A stretch of 64,000 nt of DNA, from positions 3,464,154-3,528,153 of the forward strand of contig NW_006500065.1 of NCBI RefSeq assembly GCF_000471905.2, read 5' to 3'. The notes under the pieces are model-generated. The model worked only from the letters and a program-made list of their open reading frames with translations, made no database searches and was not told where the DNA came from. Source of the DNA: Amborella trichopoda. Taxonomy: Eukaryota; Streptophyta; Magnoliopsida; Amborellales; Amborellaceae. This document shows, piece after piece, positions 35,606 through 47,062 of the stretch; the first letter of the stretch is position 1; each line of letters opens with the position of its first letter. The position numbers and the translations under genes were made by a program.

Positions 35606-37314
35606 GCATACCTCCTTCGTCTCCTCTTTCCTTCTTCTTCTTCTCTCTTTCCTAATCTCTTTCTCTCTTTCCTTCTTCTCCTTCGGCTCTTTCCCAATTT
35701 CTCTCCTCACTTTCCTTTGCCATCTCTTCTTTCCTTTCTTCTCTCTCTACTTTCCTTTCCTCTTCCTCTTTTCTAAAATCCTCTTTCTCCCTCATTGTCT
35801 TTCTTGACTTCACTCTGATTTCTTTTCTCTCTCCTATCCAGTCGTGCACAGCGAGGGTCATAGCCGCATATGACGTTCTTAGCCTTCTTTTATCTTCTGA
35901 AAATATGCACATTGAGTCGGGCCTTAACCTGAGTGGTGGGCTGGGCCTCTGTCCAAATTTTCCCTTTCCCATGTTGTGCACGGTGATGCTCATCGCTTCT
36001 CAGAACACGTCTTTCTCATTCCTGTCTCTTCTTCTATCATGGATGACGAAAGTCCATCGCCATCCATGTTCTCTCCCTCATTTTCTCTTACCATGTTCTC
36101 TCTCTCTTTTCTCTCTCCTTTCTCCCTCTTCTTTCTCTCTCTTCCTTTCTCCCACTTCTTTCTCTCTCTTCATTTCTCTCTCTTCTCTTCTCTCTCTTCT
36201 TTCTTTATCTCTCTTATTTCTCTCTTCTTCTTTCTTTCTCTCTCTCTGCTTTTCTTATCCCTTATCTCCCTCTTTCTTCTTCTTCTTCTGCTCTCATTTG
36301 ACTAAGGGACAAGTCTAGCACTATCATGGTAGTCTCGTCGTCGAGTAGTACTACCGCTGTGTCGGTCTGAGTTACCGTGCCCATCTTGTTGTCATGTCGA
36401 ACTTGCCATTGTGCGAGACTGGTTGGTGTTCGTGTTTTGTCATCGAGTAGTATAATCGTCATGTTGATCTCGTTACCGTGCCTGTCTTGCTACCACGTCA
36501 ATCATCATACCAATCTAGCCACTGTGCTAGGCTAGTCACCTGGTCAAATGTCTCTTTCTTTTTTTCTTCATTCTCCCAACCGTCATCTCATCATTTCTTC
36601 TCTTTTCTCCTTGGAATGTGCACACCTTGTGTACATTCACCCAAAACAATAAGGTCGGGTCCCTCGGCCCACTTGTCTTGTAAAATTAACCATGTGTGTG
36701 TGATTGTAGAATTAAGAGAATACAAACCAAGGGAGGCGATTCCGAACTAGTTGTAGGACTGGGAGTCTTTCTTCGTGATCTAAGAGGGTACTCACACGAG
36801 CCAGCCCGAGTAAGTCCCGAACCCACCTTAAATTCCTCTCTCATCGGTTGGTATATCTACTCTTGCTCCTGAGCAAGGTTCCCGAGAGAGTGATCTCAAA
36901 GTCCTGAGTTGCCCCAAAACCTGAGATGCGTGCCGACAAATCATCTGGATCCGGAGGGTGAGATCGAGGCACCTAACCACCGTCATTATTATGGCATTAA
37001 TTACATGGCTCTAACTCAAGTTTATTTTTTCCCTTTTGACAAGGTCCCCGTTAATAAGAGGTGATAAATAGCTTTAAAGACCTTCTTGTTGAGTTCCAAG
37101 GTTGAAACAGGAGGGAAGTTGTCGTCGGTCAGAGAGGGATAAGGTCTTAGGACCCGATTCTCCCTTGGAACGTAATTTGACGAGACCCATTCTCTTTCAA
37201 CTCTGAGATTTTTTTGCACCTGAAACCAAGGTGGGAGTGGAGTCCCTTGCCTGTATTTTCGAGTATAAATGCTACGTGATCTGCTTATGCTAGGCTTTCC
37301 TCATAACTGACATG

Positions 37315-37327
37315 TGGTACCAGAACC
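37315..37327 (+). promoter_or_regulatory. Primer-site-like sequence after LTR B
   Basis: TGGTACCAGAACC, which resembles the tRNA-Met complement TGGTATCAGAGC. It sits two bases after the LTR's terminal CA, the same spacing as at 13213. A primer site is expected after a 5' LTR, not after a 3' LTR. Confidence 0.5.
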
Positions 37328-37474
37328 TGGGCATAGTGAGAAATTAGCAAGGGTTAGCTAAAGTGTTCTTCAAAAGCAACATGTTGCAACACCGCCCAAT
37401 TGTAGTGAACATAGGTATGAGTTCCTGTGACACTCTGGGTGAAGAAGCTATTTCAAGATAATAGGATTCATCTA
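37328..37474 (+). other. Short leader fragment after LTR B
   Basis: About 150 bp between the primer-like site and the 5' end of the RTE LINE. No domain seen. Confidence 0.4.
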
Positions 37475-37779
37475 GCCACACATATAGTAGGACCGCTTAT
37501 AGGAAAGAGTATGGAGTTAGCAGATACAATAAGACGAAGGAGAGTAAATATAGCTTGTCTACAAAAACTAAGTAGAAAGGGAAAAAATCTTAGGAAATAG
37601 ATAGGTATAAACTTTAGTATAGAGAAACATATAATAATAAAAATGGCATATATATACTAATAGACAAATTTTAAAAAACGTAGTATAGGTGATAGGCTAC
37701 TATTAATTAAACTTGTATTAGGGAAAGAGATAGTTATTGTAATTAGTGCTTATACACCACAAATAGGACTACATGATAG

Positions 37780-38035
37780 AATTAAGAAACAATTATGGAA
37801 GGAAATAAATGGTCTAGTCAAAGAAATACCAAATGGAAGATGACCATTTTAGGAGGGAACTTAAATAGTCATGTAGGGAAGGATAGTCAAGGATATGAAT
37901 GGGTACATGGGGGATATAGGTCTGGTGAAAGAAATGAGATGAGTGAGGTTGTTCTAGGTTTTGTTATGTCCTACAACCTATTAATAGCAAACACTTACTT
38001 TAAAAAGAGAGATAAACATTTATAACATATAAAAA
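37780..38035 (+). pseudogene. RTE endonuclease domain fragment
   Basis: The longest clean piece of the LINE. Residues MTILGGNLNSHVGKDSQGYE and HGGYRSGERNEMSEVV, then LLIANTYFKKRDKHL match the C-terminal half of the apurinic-type endonuclease that nicks the target. The conserved GGDFN block reads GGNLN here, so a catalytic aspartate position has changed. Confidence 0.85.
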
Positions 38036-38639
38036 TGGATCATATAAAAGTCAGTTAGACTTCTTCCTAGTTAAGAAAATAGATCACCCATCATATAAAA
38101 GTTGTAAGGTTATCCCAGGAGAGAGTTTGCTACACAACATAAGCTTGTGGTTGTGGAAGTTTGCATAAAGAGATGAAAGAGAAGGGGTGAAATTAATAGG
38201 TATCCAAGAATTAGGTGGTGGGATTTAAAAAATGAGAAAATGAACTTCATAAGGGATAAGATAATTAAAGAAGGAAAATGGAACTCTAGACATAAGGTCA
38301 ATGTTATGTGGAAAGTTTAGAAGAAACTAGAAGGAGAAAATTTCGATAAGAAACTTGGTGGTGGAGTGATAAGATTCAGAAGGCCACTAATGAAAGACAA
38401 TTGTGCTATAAACTTGGCAATGTAATATAAATGATCAAAATTTAGAATGATACAAAATTTCTAAAAGAATGATAAACAAATAATAAAATAGGCTAACCTT
38501 AAGGCATATGATAATTTATAAAACAGATTGGAAATAAGATAAGATGAAAAAGATGCTTTCGAATTAGCAAAACTGAGAAAAAAAAAAAAAGTGTAGGGAT
38601 GTAGACCATATTAATTGCATTAAGAGTGAGGATTAAAGG

Positions 38640-40249
38640 GTCTTATTGAAGGATAAAGAGGTCAATGAAAGGTGGAGAGTTTATTTTAAAACATTATTAA
38701 ATGACAAATATAGTGGAAACACAGTGGTAGAAAGAACTATTGGCATAAATGAGGGTGGAGGTCATAGAGGCATTAGTACGATTAGGATATCGAAACTAAA
38801 AGAAGCCTTGAAGAAAATGAAGATAGGAAAAGCTTTAAGACAAAAAGGTACCCCAAAGAGGTTTGGAAGTGTATGAGGAGATTGGCATTAACTGGCTACC
38901 AAGCTATTCAATAAGGTGTTGAGAACGCAAAAAAAATACCAAACGGATGGAGGAAAAGCATTGCAATACCTATTTATAAGAATAAAAAAAACATACATAA
39001 TTGTACGAACTATCGAGAGATCAAACTTATGAGCCACAATATGAAGCTCTGAGAGAGAGTGATTGAGCAATGATTAAGACATGAATATGTTAGGGAAGTT
39101 AACAATAAAGGCTATTTTTCTAATTAGACAATTTAATTAGAAGTTAAGGACCAAGAGAAATGACCTCCACATGGTCTTTATTGATCTAGAGAAAGCCTAT
39201 GATAGAGTACCTCGAGATCTAATTTGGTGGGTGTTGAAAAAAAAGGGAGTCTCCTGATATTATATCGACTTGATGAGAGATATGTACGACGTAATGCTAC
39301 TAATGTGTAGACAACTAGTTTAGATATATGTGAGTTTTCAGTGATAATAGGTCTACATCAGGGGTCAACGTTGAGCCCATACCTCTGTCTTAGTTATGGA
39401 TGACTTATCTGGGCACCTACAAGATGAGGTACTTTGGTGTATGTTGTTCATGGATGGCACAATTTCGATCGATGAGACTCAAAGTAGCATTAACACAAAG
39501 AACTTTAGAGAGATGCTCTAGAATCTAAAGGTTTTAAAAATAAGTAGACTAAGACAGAGTATATGCAATGCAAATTTAGTAATAATTGGAGCAGAGACAA
39601 TGAAGCCATTAATATTGAAGGCTAAGAAATAGACGAGGAAGCAGTTAAGATTGACAACCAAGAAATACCAAAACGAGCGCACTTTTGATATCTTAGGTTG
39701 ATAATCCAGAAAAATGGAGGGAGCAAGGAAGATGTCGCACATGGAATTAGAGCTAGGTGGACGAAGTAGAGTTGTGCAACCTTAGATTTATATGATCACC
39801 ACATACCGATGAAGTTGAAGGGAAAAATCTATACGACTATTGTTAGACCAGCTCTGCTTTATGGGACGAAATGTTGGGTGGTCAAGAAATAATATACTTA
39901 TAGGATGAGTGTAGCTGAGATGAGGATATTGAGAAGAATAATTGGCAAGACAATGAAAGATAGAATTTGAAATGAATACCTTAGAAAAAACTTAGGTGCG
40001 GCTCCAATAGGCAATAAGATAAAAGTAAATACACTTAGGTGGGCTGGCTATGTATTGTACAGGGCCACAACACCTGTTAGGAGGTGTGAGTTATGTGATG
40101 TAGAAGGTTCAAAAAGGGTAAGGGTTAATCCAAAAAAGACATGGTTAGAAATTGTGAGCAAAGATATGAGGACTTACGATCTCACTAAGACTATGATCCT
40201 TGATAGAACACAATGGCGGATCAAGATTCTTCTAGTCATCCCCAAATAG
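38640..40249 (+). pseudogene. RTE reverse transcriptase remnant
   Basis: Reads in pieces. ESFVF-type palm blocks are recognisable: [15 protein letters not shown], then SVIIGLHQGSTLSPYLCL, then MLFMDGTISIDETQSSI at about 39440-39490, where active RTE enzymes have LFADDIVLIDE, so the catalytic ADD is changed to MDG. The thumb and tail (LRWAGYV, KKTWLEIV) follow. Multiple in-frame stops and frameshifts lie across it; it cannot be active. Confidence 0.85.
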
Positions 40250-40286
40250 TTGGAAAAATATTCTAATAATGATGAAGAAGAAGAAC

Positions 40287-41904
40287 TACGTCAGCTGCAT
40301 AAAGTAAGTGCGGCAGGGGATGTGTATCGAGAGGTTTTAGGTGGTGGAAATCTCCTTCTCTCATCTATTTTGTATTCGTTTTATCTTAAAATTATATGGC
40401 TAAAATGAAGACGTTTGAATGATTTGGTGTGCAAATTAAAGGTAATTTGTTATAAAAATGACCAAAAAGTGGGGCTTTTGTATAAATTGTAAAATACTTG
40501 TTTTCTTAAAATATAGATCATATATAGATTTGCCTTTTTTCTTTTTGTTTTTGGGTTTTCGGTGATATTTTCATAAGAATCCAACACATTTTGTGTTATT
40601 GAAAAAATATTCCTCCGCTTTCATGGTTTACACTCATGACCATTTTTCCATTTGTTTTAATAACACCACTTTCAATCTTTTAAGTTCTAAACCACTGATT
40701 TTTTTTTTATTTATCGGTTGAGTGATACATTGGTTTGGTACTTGGAAATTCCAAGTTGTCTTTTTTTAACATTAAGCAATTCAGAAGTTGAATCTCTTCA
40801 ATCAGTTGTCCATTAAAAAAAAGACAAATCTACACGGTTCACAACCGATGATACTTCTTTGAGTGAGAGACTGGTTCGAAGTTCTGAAGTGCTTATTCAC
40901 TAAAAAAATACACAGGTGTTCAACTCGGCAATTAAAATTTCGAACCACTTTTCCATTACAAAGTTGCTTGTTTGAGACTTCAAGTTTTGAACTAGGGACA
41001 CTTTGTCTATTTTTTGAAAAAACAAGTGGTTCCAAACTACAAGTTTCGAGCTGTTTAATTTTTGAAAAGTCAGGTTACAACTTAATTTCGAACCAATATG
41101 TTACTCAGAAAAAAAGACACCAGTTTAAAATTTTAACTTAAAGTTTTGAATTAAGGGTATTTTGGGGAAACAAAAATTATGTTAAAAAAAAAATAACATG
41201 GGCTCAAAATATAAGAAATTTTTTGAAAGAGTGTGGTTTACATAAGACTCGTACCTAAGCAAACAATGTAAGGTACACCCTTAGAACTTGTGAAAGATGT
41301 AGTACCGGTACCATAGACCTTTATGATTTTCACACTTAATCATGAAAATTAAATCTCACAACATAATGCCAATTGATAAGATCTAAACGGACAGTCTAAA
41401 TAATGTGTTATGAGATGCAACGTTTACAAGATTTGAATCCTTTTTTAATTGGACATAGTTTTGGTGAGTCAGCCAACTCACCCACTATTGTGTGCCTCCT
41501 TCCTTGTGTATCAAATATCCATATTAGAGATGGATGTCAATATACCATTTTTATTTTAAAAAAGATTCCAGATTCATGATCATCACCTTCATTATTGATA
41601 TTAATAAAGCATAAATTTTTGGATGCAACATCAATCTTTAAAATGGATTTTAAAAAGGGGGGGTGCATAAGAATATGTGCGCAGGCTTACTCACCAAATA
41701 CTCTTTATTTTTTATTTTATATCCATGATTGAGATGAACTCTGCATTGATCAGCCCCCTGTTGGTCATGCTAATCCAAGATTGGGTAAAGGAGGAGGGTT
41801 GTATTACGTAGGCAACCAACATAGAACTTTGCCGCAACTTTCCATATGTCATGAATCTAAGTATCTGTTAATATTAAGCGTTCCCTATAAGCTATGCATT
41901 GTAC
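40287..41904. other. Non-coding DNA with degenerate TTCGAACC-like repeats
   Basis: No gene seen. Between 40700 and 41160 words such as GGTTCGAAGTTCTGAAG, TTTCGAACCACTTTT, TTCAAGTTTTGAACTAGGG, TTTCGAGCTG and TTTCGAACCAATATG recur at 50-100 bp spacing, so it looks like an eroded tandem array. The 92-residue frame at 40863-41141 runs through it and has no domain. A possible third relative of the dispersed repeat lies at about 41340-41450. Confidence 0.5.
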
Positions 41905-42531
41905 GGGCTTTTCTGTGACAATAGACCTCCATCAGTGTTGAACCCAAATCTTTTTAATTTAGTTATGGATGACTTAACTAGGTTCTGTGGTGATGTTATT
42001 TTGCAGATAATATAGTTTTGATTAATAAGACTAGAAGCAACGTCAACGCAACATTAGAACTTTAGAGTGATGCTCTAGAATCTAAATGTTTTAGCAGTAG
42101 CCACACTAAGTCAAAATATATGGAATGCAAGTTTAGTAAAAATAAGAGTAGAAATGTGGAAGTAGGTGACATTAATGACCAAGAAATACATAGTATTTTC
42201 GATAGCTTGGGTTGATAATGCAAGAAAATGGAGAGATTGAAGAAGATATCATACAAAGAATTAGAGTTAGGTGGACGAAGCGAAGTTGTGCATTTGGAGT
42301 GTCATATGATCGTCTCATACCAATGAAGTTGAATGAAAAGTTCTATAGGACATTTATTAGAGCAACTTTACTTTACGAGATAAAATGTTGCAGCAAGAAA
42401 CAACCTACCCATAGGATGATTGTAGCTGAGATGAGGACATTGAGATAGATGAGTGGCAAATACAAGAAAAGATAAAATTCAAAGTGAATATATTCCAAAG
42501 AACCTAAATGTGGCTCCAATCGGAAGAAAGA
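41905..42531 (+). mobile_element. RTE-clade LINE fragment, internal part
   Basis: Collinear with 39345-40030 of the full LINE. It starts with a GACAATAGACCTCCATCAG-like segment and keeps AGTTATGGATGACTTA. The frame 42212-42448 ends AFGVSYDRLIPMKLNEKF and PTHRMIVAEMRTLR, the thumb region of RTE RT. Both the endonuclease and the 3' tail are missing. The right end near 42531 is the junction with unrelated sequence. Decayed by stops and shifts. Confidence 0.8.
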
Positions 42532-43578
42532 TTGTTGGGTGTATTTTTAGCCACATATGAGGCTAAGTGTATTCTAGCCTGCACTAGATAGATGTATTAA
42601 TAAAAATGTGAGTTTTATAACAAACGCTGAATAAGTTGTCTTAACAAACATTGGATAGAAACTATATAAGTTCAACAAGCTTAGCCTTTAAAGATATATT
42701 TTGGATGGTAAGCATGTTCTTAGTCGTCGTGTAAGAGTAAGTGTGCTCTAACAAATGCTTGATAGATTGAAGACGTCAAATATATAGCGAAGCCTGTAAT
42801 GCACGCTGGATAACTATCTTAACAAATGGTTAATAAGATACGAGTACGGTTCTTGATAACATATGCTCAGATATACCCCATGATATGAAGATATGAGATA
42901 TATGATATGCTCAAGATTCATCATACGGAGGCGCCAGCGCCAATATGCTCTCAAAGTCTTGACTCGTTAGCCTGTATGTCTTAACTTACGACCGATAAAA
43001 GATGTGATGTCAATAGTTCGTCAGTTAAACATGTTCAAGTTTAACTTACGATTCGATGATAGAAGATATGAAAGTCATTTCATTGTGAGACAAGTTCTGG
43101 GATACATATACTCCTAAGGCCCCGACATGCATATTCATGTATGTGGGGGAACTTGATGTAGTTTGACATATATTTTATTGAATACACTATCATTTATACA
43201 TGTGCATCAAAACTTATGGTCTATGATAATAGGTCATAAGGACGTTTTAATTTAAGATGGAACTCTTAGATAAATATACTCCCATGGCACATTATTCCTC
43301 TCCACTAGATATTGGAGGAGTTTTAGAAGATATGTAATATGACTTTGTAGCCCGTCAATTAAATATATGAGGTTTTAACAAATGAAGCATAAGGGAAACC
43401 TCGACATATGTCAACATATTGGGGTAAATCCTTAAAGATATACATGTTGAGGCCAGATATGCCTTAAAGTTTAGGAATGATATAACTTGGACAATATTTG
43501 GACATGACTTAACCCATGTCCATATCCACTGTTAGTAAAACCCTAAACCCTTAAGATAATTTAATATCCCAAAACTAC
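42532..43578. other. Unassigned sequence upstream of duplicated LTR
   Basis: No gene recognised. TGTGGGGGAACTTGATG at 43145 follows a purine-poor stretch and might be an LTR start. TGTTGGGTGTATTTT right after the LINE fragment is another candidate. Without a second LTR copy in the window neither can be confirmed. Confidence 0.35.
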
Positions 43579-45452
43579 CCAAATCCTATCCCAATTTAAA
43601 GTAAAGCCCAAGATCCTTCAAACGGTCCAAGAAATGCCTAAATCGGACCTACGGATAAAACGATACAGCAAATGATAATTTAGTCCCTGTGAGACCCAAC
43701 TGTCCGGCCGCGGGCCTATAATGGGCCCGACAGGCCCAGACGCAGGCTGATGATGTAATCAACGCATCTAATGATACAGTAAATACGTTTTCTTTAATTA
43801 GGTAAAGATAAAAAAACTCCAAAAAATTTAGAAAAAATTACCAATAGAATCTTATAAACCCCCCCCCCCCCCCCTCACTAATCCAAAAGGAGACAAAAAG
43901 GGAGACAAAAAAAAAACCTTAGAAATTCTCGAAATTAGGAAAATTACCCAAAAATTTCAAAAGTAGGAAAAACCCTTTCAAAATTCCTAAAAGTTTAGAA
44001 AAAATCCTCAAAAATCCAAAAAAAATATATATAAAATCTCAAAATTCATATTCAACCTCTAAAGATCACAAAAACCTTAGAAAACTAAGAAAATTCTCCT
44101 CTTGACCGCGAGAAAGACAGACAGCTTTAGAAAAATCTCTAGATTGAAAACCCTAGAGAGGATAGAAACTCTAGCCTTCTGAAGTCCTAACCCCCAAAAC
44201 TGAGAAAACTTAGACCTAGGGTACAAAAACCCTAGATCAAAACTAGAAGTAGGGCACAACAACCATAAATAAACCCTTGACACCAGAGATATACTGATCA
44301 ACATCCAAAATCAGAGAGGCAAAAGGGACCCAAATCCTATCCTAATTTGAAGTAGAGCCCAAGATCTTTCCAACGGTCCAAGAAACGCCTAAATCGAACA
44401 CAAAACGATACAGCAAATGACAATTTAGTCCCTGTGAGACCCAACTATAGAGCCGCAGACCTATAATGGGCCCTACAGGGCCAAACGCGGGCTGATGATG
44501 CATTCAACGCATCTAATGATGCAATAAATACGTTTTCTTTAATTAGATAAGGCTAAAACTTTAAGATAAATCCAAAAATTTCAAAAAAACTCCAAAAAAT
44601 TAGGAAAAATTACCAATGGAATCTTATAAACCCCTCCCCCCCCCCCCCTCCTCTAACCCAAAAGGAGAGAGAAAGAGAGACAAAAATAAAAACCTTAGAA
44701 ATTCTCGAAATTCAGAAAATTACCCAAAAATACCAAAATTAGGAAAAACCATTAGAAAATTCCTAAAAATTTAGAAAAAATCTTAAAAAATCCCCAAAAA
44801 ATAGATTAAATCTCAAAATTCACATTCAATCGCTCGAGATCACAAAAACCTTAGAAAACTAAGGAAGTTCTCCTTCATACCTAGAGAAAGACCGACAGCT
44901 TTAGAAAAATCTCTAGATTGAAAACCCTAGAGAAGATAGAAACCCCAGCCTCTTGAAGTCCTAACCCCCAAGACTGAGAAAACCTAGACCTAGGGTACCA
45001 AACCCCTAGATCAAAACTATAATTAGAGCGCAACAACCCTAGATATAACCCCTTACACCACAGATCTACTGGTCAACATCCAAAATCAGAGAGGCAAAAG
45101 GGACTGGTTTTAATATGGGTGAGCTCTCGAAGGCTTGGGAATCTCGGGCCATCTGACCCCGTTTAATATTATTTCTTCCTCTCTTTTTCTTCTTCTTTTT
45201 ATTGTTTTCCTTCTTTTATTTATTTTTGATCCGTTAACTTGTTTTAAAAATCATATTTTAATGCTCTGGATCATGTTGGCTCTGCTACAGATCTGAGAGT
45301 AGATCTGCTCGTTTTCGAGAAATTTGGCCTCAGATTTGAATTCGACATGTCCCACTTTTTCTACCACTTTATTTACATCTTTTTAATTAGGTGAAGGTGT
45401 TAAAATTCGAGAGGTTTTCATCAGAAGATTTGTCAGATGTTCATCGTAAACA
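43579..45452 (+). repeat. Gypsy LTR portion with 750 bp tandem duplication
   Basis: The right end is set by CGTAAACA at 45452 followed by a textbook gypsy primer site. Units 43579-44327 and 44328-about 45103 are direct copies with the same landmarks: CCCAAATCCTATCC, AACGGTCCAAGAAA, GACAATTTAGTCCCTGTGAG-like sequence, a poly-C run, and CATCCAAAATCAGAGAGGCA at the end. The rest (45104-45452) is a CT-rich stretch and a terminal segment. It is related to LTR X at 17083-18093. Confidence 0.65.
43861..43874. repeat. Poly-C run (unit 1)
   Basis: Fourteen C residues in a row; the second unit has a matching run near 44636-44648. Such runs are assembly-error prone. Confidence 0.8.
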
Positions 45453-45455
45453 GTT

Positions 45456-45473
45456 TGGCGCCCATCGTGGGGC
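45456..45473 (+). promoter_or_regulatory. Gypsy primer-binding site
   Basis: TGGCGCCCATCGTGGGGC, the common TGGCGCC-type site of plant gypsy elements, four bases after the LTR's CA. It fixes the orientation of this element as plus. Confidence 0.85.
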
Positions 45474-47062
45474 TATTTCGAGCTTGATCCAAGCTTCAAA
45501 ATACTATTTTTATTCACTATCTTTCACTATTTTCAGTCACAAAAGGTCCCAAAAGTCGGTTGTGAACCAGAATCCAGGGTTTCGGTGCTCCGAAACCGTA
45601 CTTTTACTGGGCGACACTCCCAATGTCGCCCAAATTCAAAAGTCTCAGAAACCTTTGGAACTTTGTGAATCTGTTCTAAGGACTCTTTTGTGACTACAAA
45701 AAGTATTTCAAATCAAAATATAATGTTTAAAAATACAAAAACAATATTTTTCGGTTCAATCTAGGCTTTTATGTTTTACTTTATTTTAATTTATTTCATC
45801 ATAAATATTTTTATTTCCTAATTATTCTAAGTTTAAAGTAGTCTTATTTCATTAATATTAACAAGATAAACATATAAAAAAATAAAAAAATGAACATAAT
45901 TTTTTTGGGCGACACCAGCTGTGTCGCCCACCCTGCAAGGGCGAACCACTAGTGCCACCTAAGCGACACCACCCGTGTCACCCAACTGCAAGTATTTCAG
46001 AAAAATTTTGGGACCCCACAAGACCATTCCAAGGACTTTTGGCTCCTTGTTGACTAATTTTTGACCTAAAATAAATTTTTAAAAATATAAAAAAAATATT
46101 TTGCTTCAGATAGATCTGTTCTGTTTCTGCCCTTTAGATTTTATTTTAGTTTGTTATTTTTGACTGAAATCATATTTTCCCTACTTTTACCATGCTTAGT
46201 TTAACTATGTTTCATCAAAATTAAAAAGATAAAAATAATAATGATAATAAATACATTAGGGTTGCTTACCCCTCCAAACTTAGACCCACTCTTGGTCCGA
46301 GCCGAGACTCGTGCACCATCAAGTCTAGGTTCTAGCATAGGTCTAAGCTTAAGAGTTGCCTCTAGAGCTAGACTAGGCTTACCCTAGTTCAGGCTCTTAA
46401 CCAAAATCCATTGAATCTAGTAAGTCTAGGTTCCAGTCTAGTCTTAGCCTAAGTCTTGGCTAAGGTTTTTGCCCTTAGTGTTAGGCTAGGTTTACCCTAA
46501 GTCGTCGAGTTTAGATCTTACCTAAGTCTAGATTTTTGAACCCAGCCAACAGCAATCACCATGTCAATCACTTAAGGCGACCATGATGACAGCTCCACGG
46601 CCGACTCTAAGCCTAACCTGCCCAAACCTAGAGACCAATATGCTGCAATCCCTTGGAGTTATCGATAGACCTCTGGGCAATCCATTATCCAACACCCAAG
46701 TCTTCAATTAGAGGCAGAGTCCTAAGCATCCACTCCTAATCATGAGATCTGTGTAGCCCGAAAAATTGGCTCCGCCTGAAAAACCTTGAATAGTCAGGGA
46801 GTCCGACTAGGCGTCGTCCTACAGGGGATTTCAGGCAACCAAAGTAGAAGTCGAGTGAGGGAAGAAATTCATGCAACGTCTAAAGCCAATTCCCGTAACT
46901 AGAACCAAAATAACTCTTAGGTGCAGCGATCTCAAAACCAAGACCCACCTAGGTCTAGGGGATCTAACCCAACCTTGAGCCACCATAGTATATCTCATGA
47001 TGTACTAAACACTATACAAAGCAGAGGTGTCAACTCAAACTGACCTTTTGGCGAGATAAGCA
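45474..47062 (+). other. Gypsy leader with GGGCGACA palindromes
   Basis: About 1.6 kb with no recognisable domain. It contains palindromes at 45609-45631 and 45907-45929 and a decayed one at 45963-45983. The 46300-46560 part repeats TCTAGGTT / AGTCTAGG words (AAGTCTAGGTTCTAGC, AAGTCTAGGTTCCAGTC). It ends where LTR C starts. Confidence 0.5.

Larger units (their letters stand above)
19461..37312 (+). mobile_element. Giant Ty3/gypsy element 1, Tat lineage, broken
   Basis: Direct repeats A (19461-22705) and B (33553-37312) bracket a gag-pol region (22746-29003) and a 4.5 kb 3' region. Pol has reverse transcriptase, RNase H, a second RNase H-like domain, then integrase: the plant Tat arrangement, whose Ogre/Retand members are of comparable giant size. 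Length is about 17.9 kb. LTR A is shorter than LTR B. The coding region is broken in many places and cannot make proteins. A 110 bp sample around the TATA box differs at 8 sites between A and B, all transitions, consistent with an age of some millions of years. Confidence 0.75.
33553..37312 (+). repeat. LTR B, family Y, 3760 bp
   Basis: Starts TGTTTGAAGACATTTTTCAG after GCGGGGCAAG and ends CA at 37311-37312, followed by a primer-site-like TGGTACCAGAAC. It has the same order of parts as LTR A (TATA box, CT tract, hairpin minisatellite, CT tract). It then has an extra right part that also occurs in LTR C (GGGAGGCGAT, GTGATCTAA, GGTGAGATCGAGGCACCTAA, 36730-36980). At almost 3.8 kb it is among the larger plant LTRs. 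Confidence 0.75.
37475..40286 (+). mobile_element. RTE-clade LINE, nearly full span
   Basis: A non-LTR element of about 2.8 kb. The endonuclease opens with GKSMELADTIRRRRVNIACL (about 37500) and continues with SAYTPQIG and GGNLNSHVGKDSQGYEWVHG (37795-38025). The reverse transcriptase has [19 protein letters not shown] (39177-39240), LHQGSTLSPYL and a box region at about 39440. The C-terminus has VRRCELCDVEGSKR and NPKKTWLEIVSKDMRTYDLT (40055-40249). The 3' end is CCCCAAATAGTTGG followed by AATGATGAAGAAGAAG triplets, the RTE signature. Start is slightly 5'-truncated. The frame carries many stops and shifts. Confidence 0.9.

Noticed and set aside
34433-36318. Equivalent open frames in LTR B
   Set aside because: Same cause as in LTR A: low-complexity pyrimidine-rich repeats.
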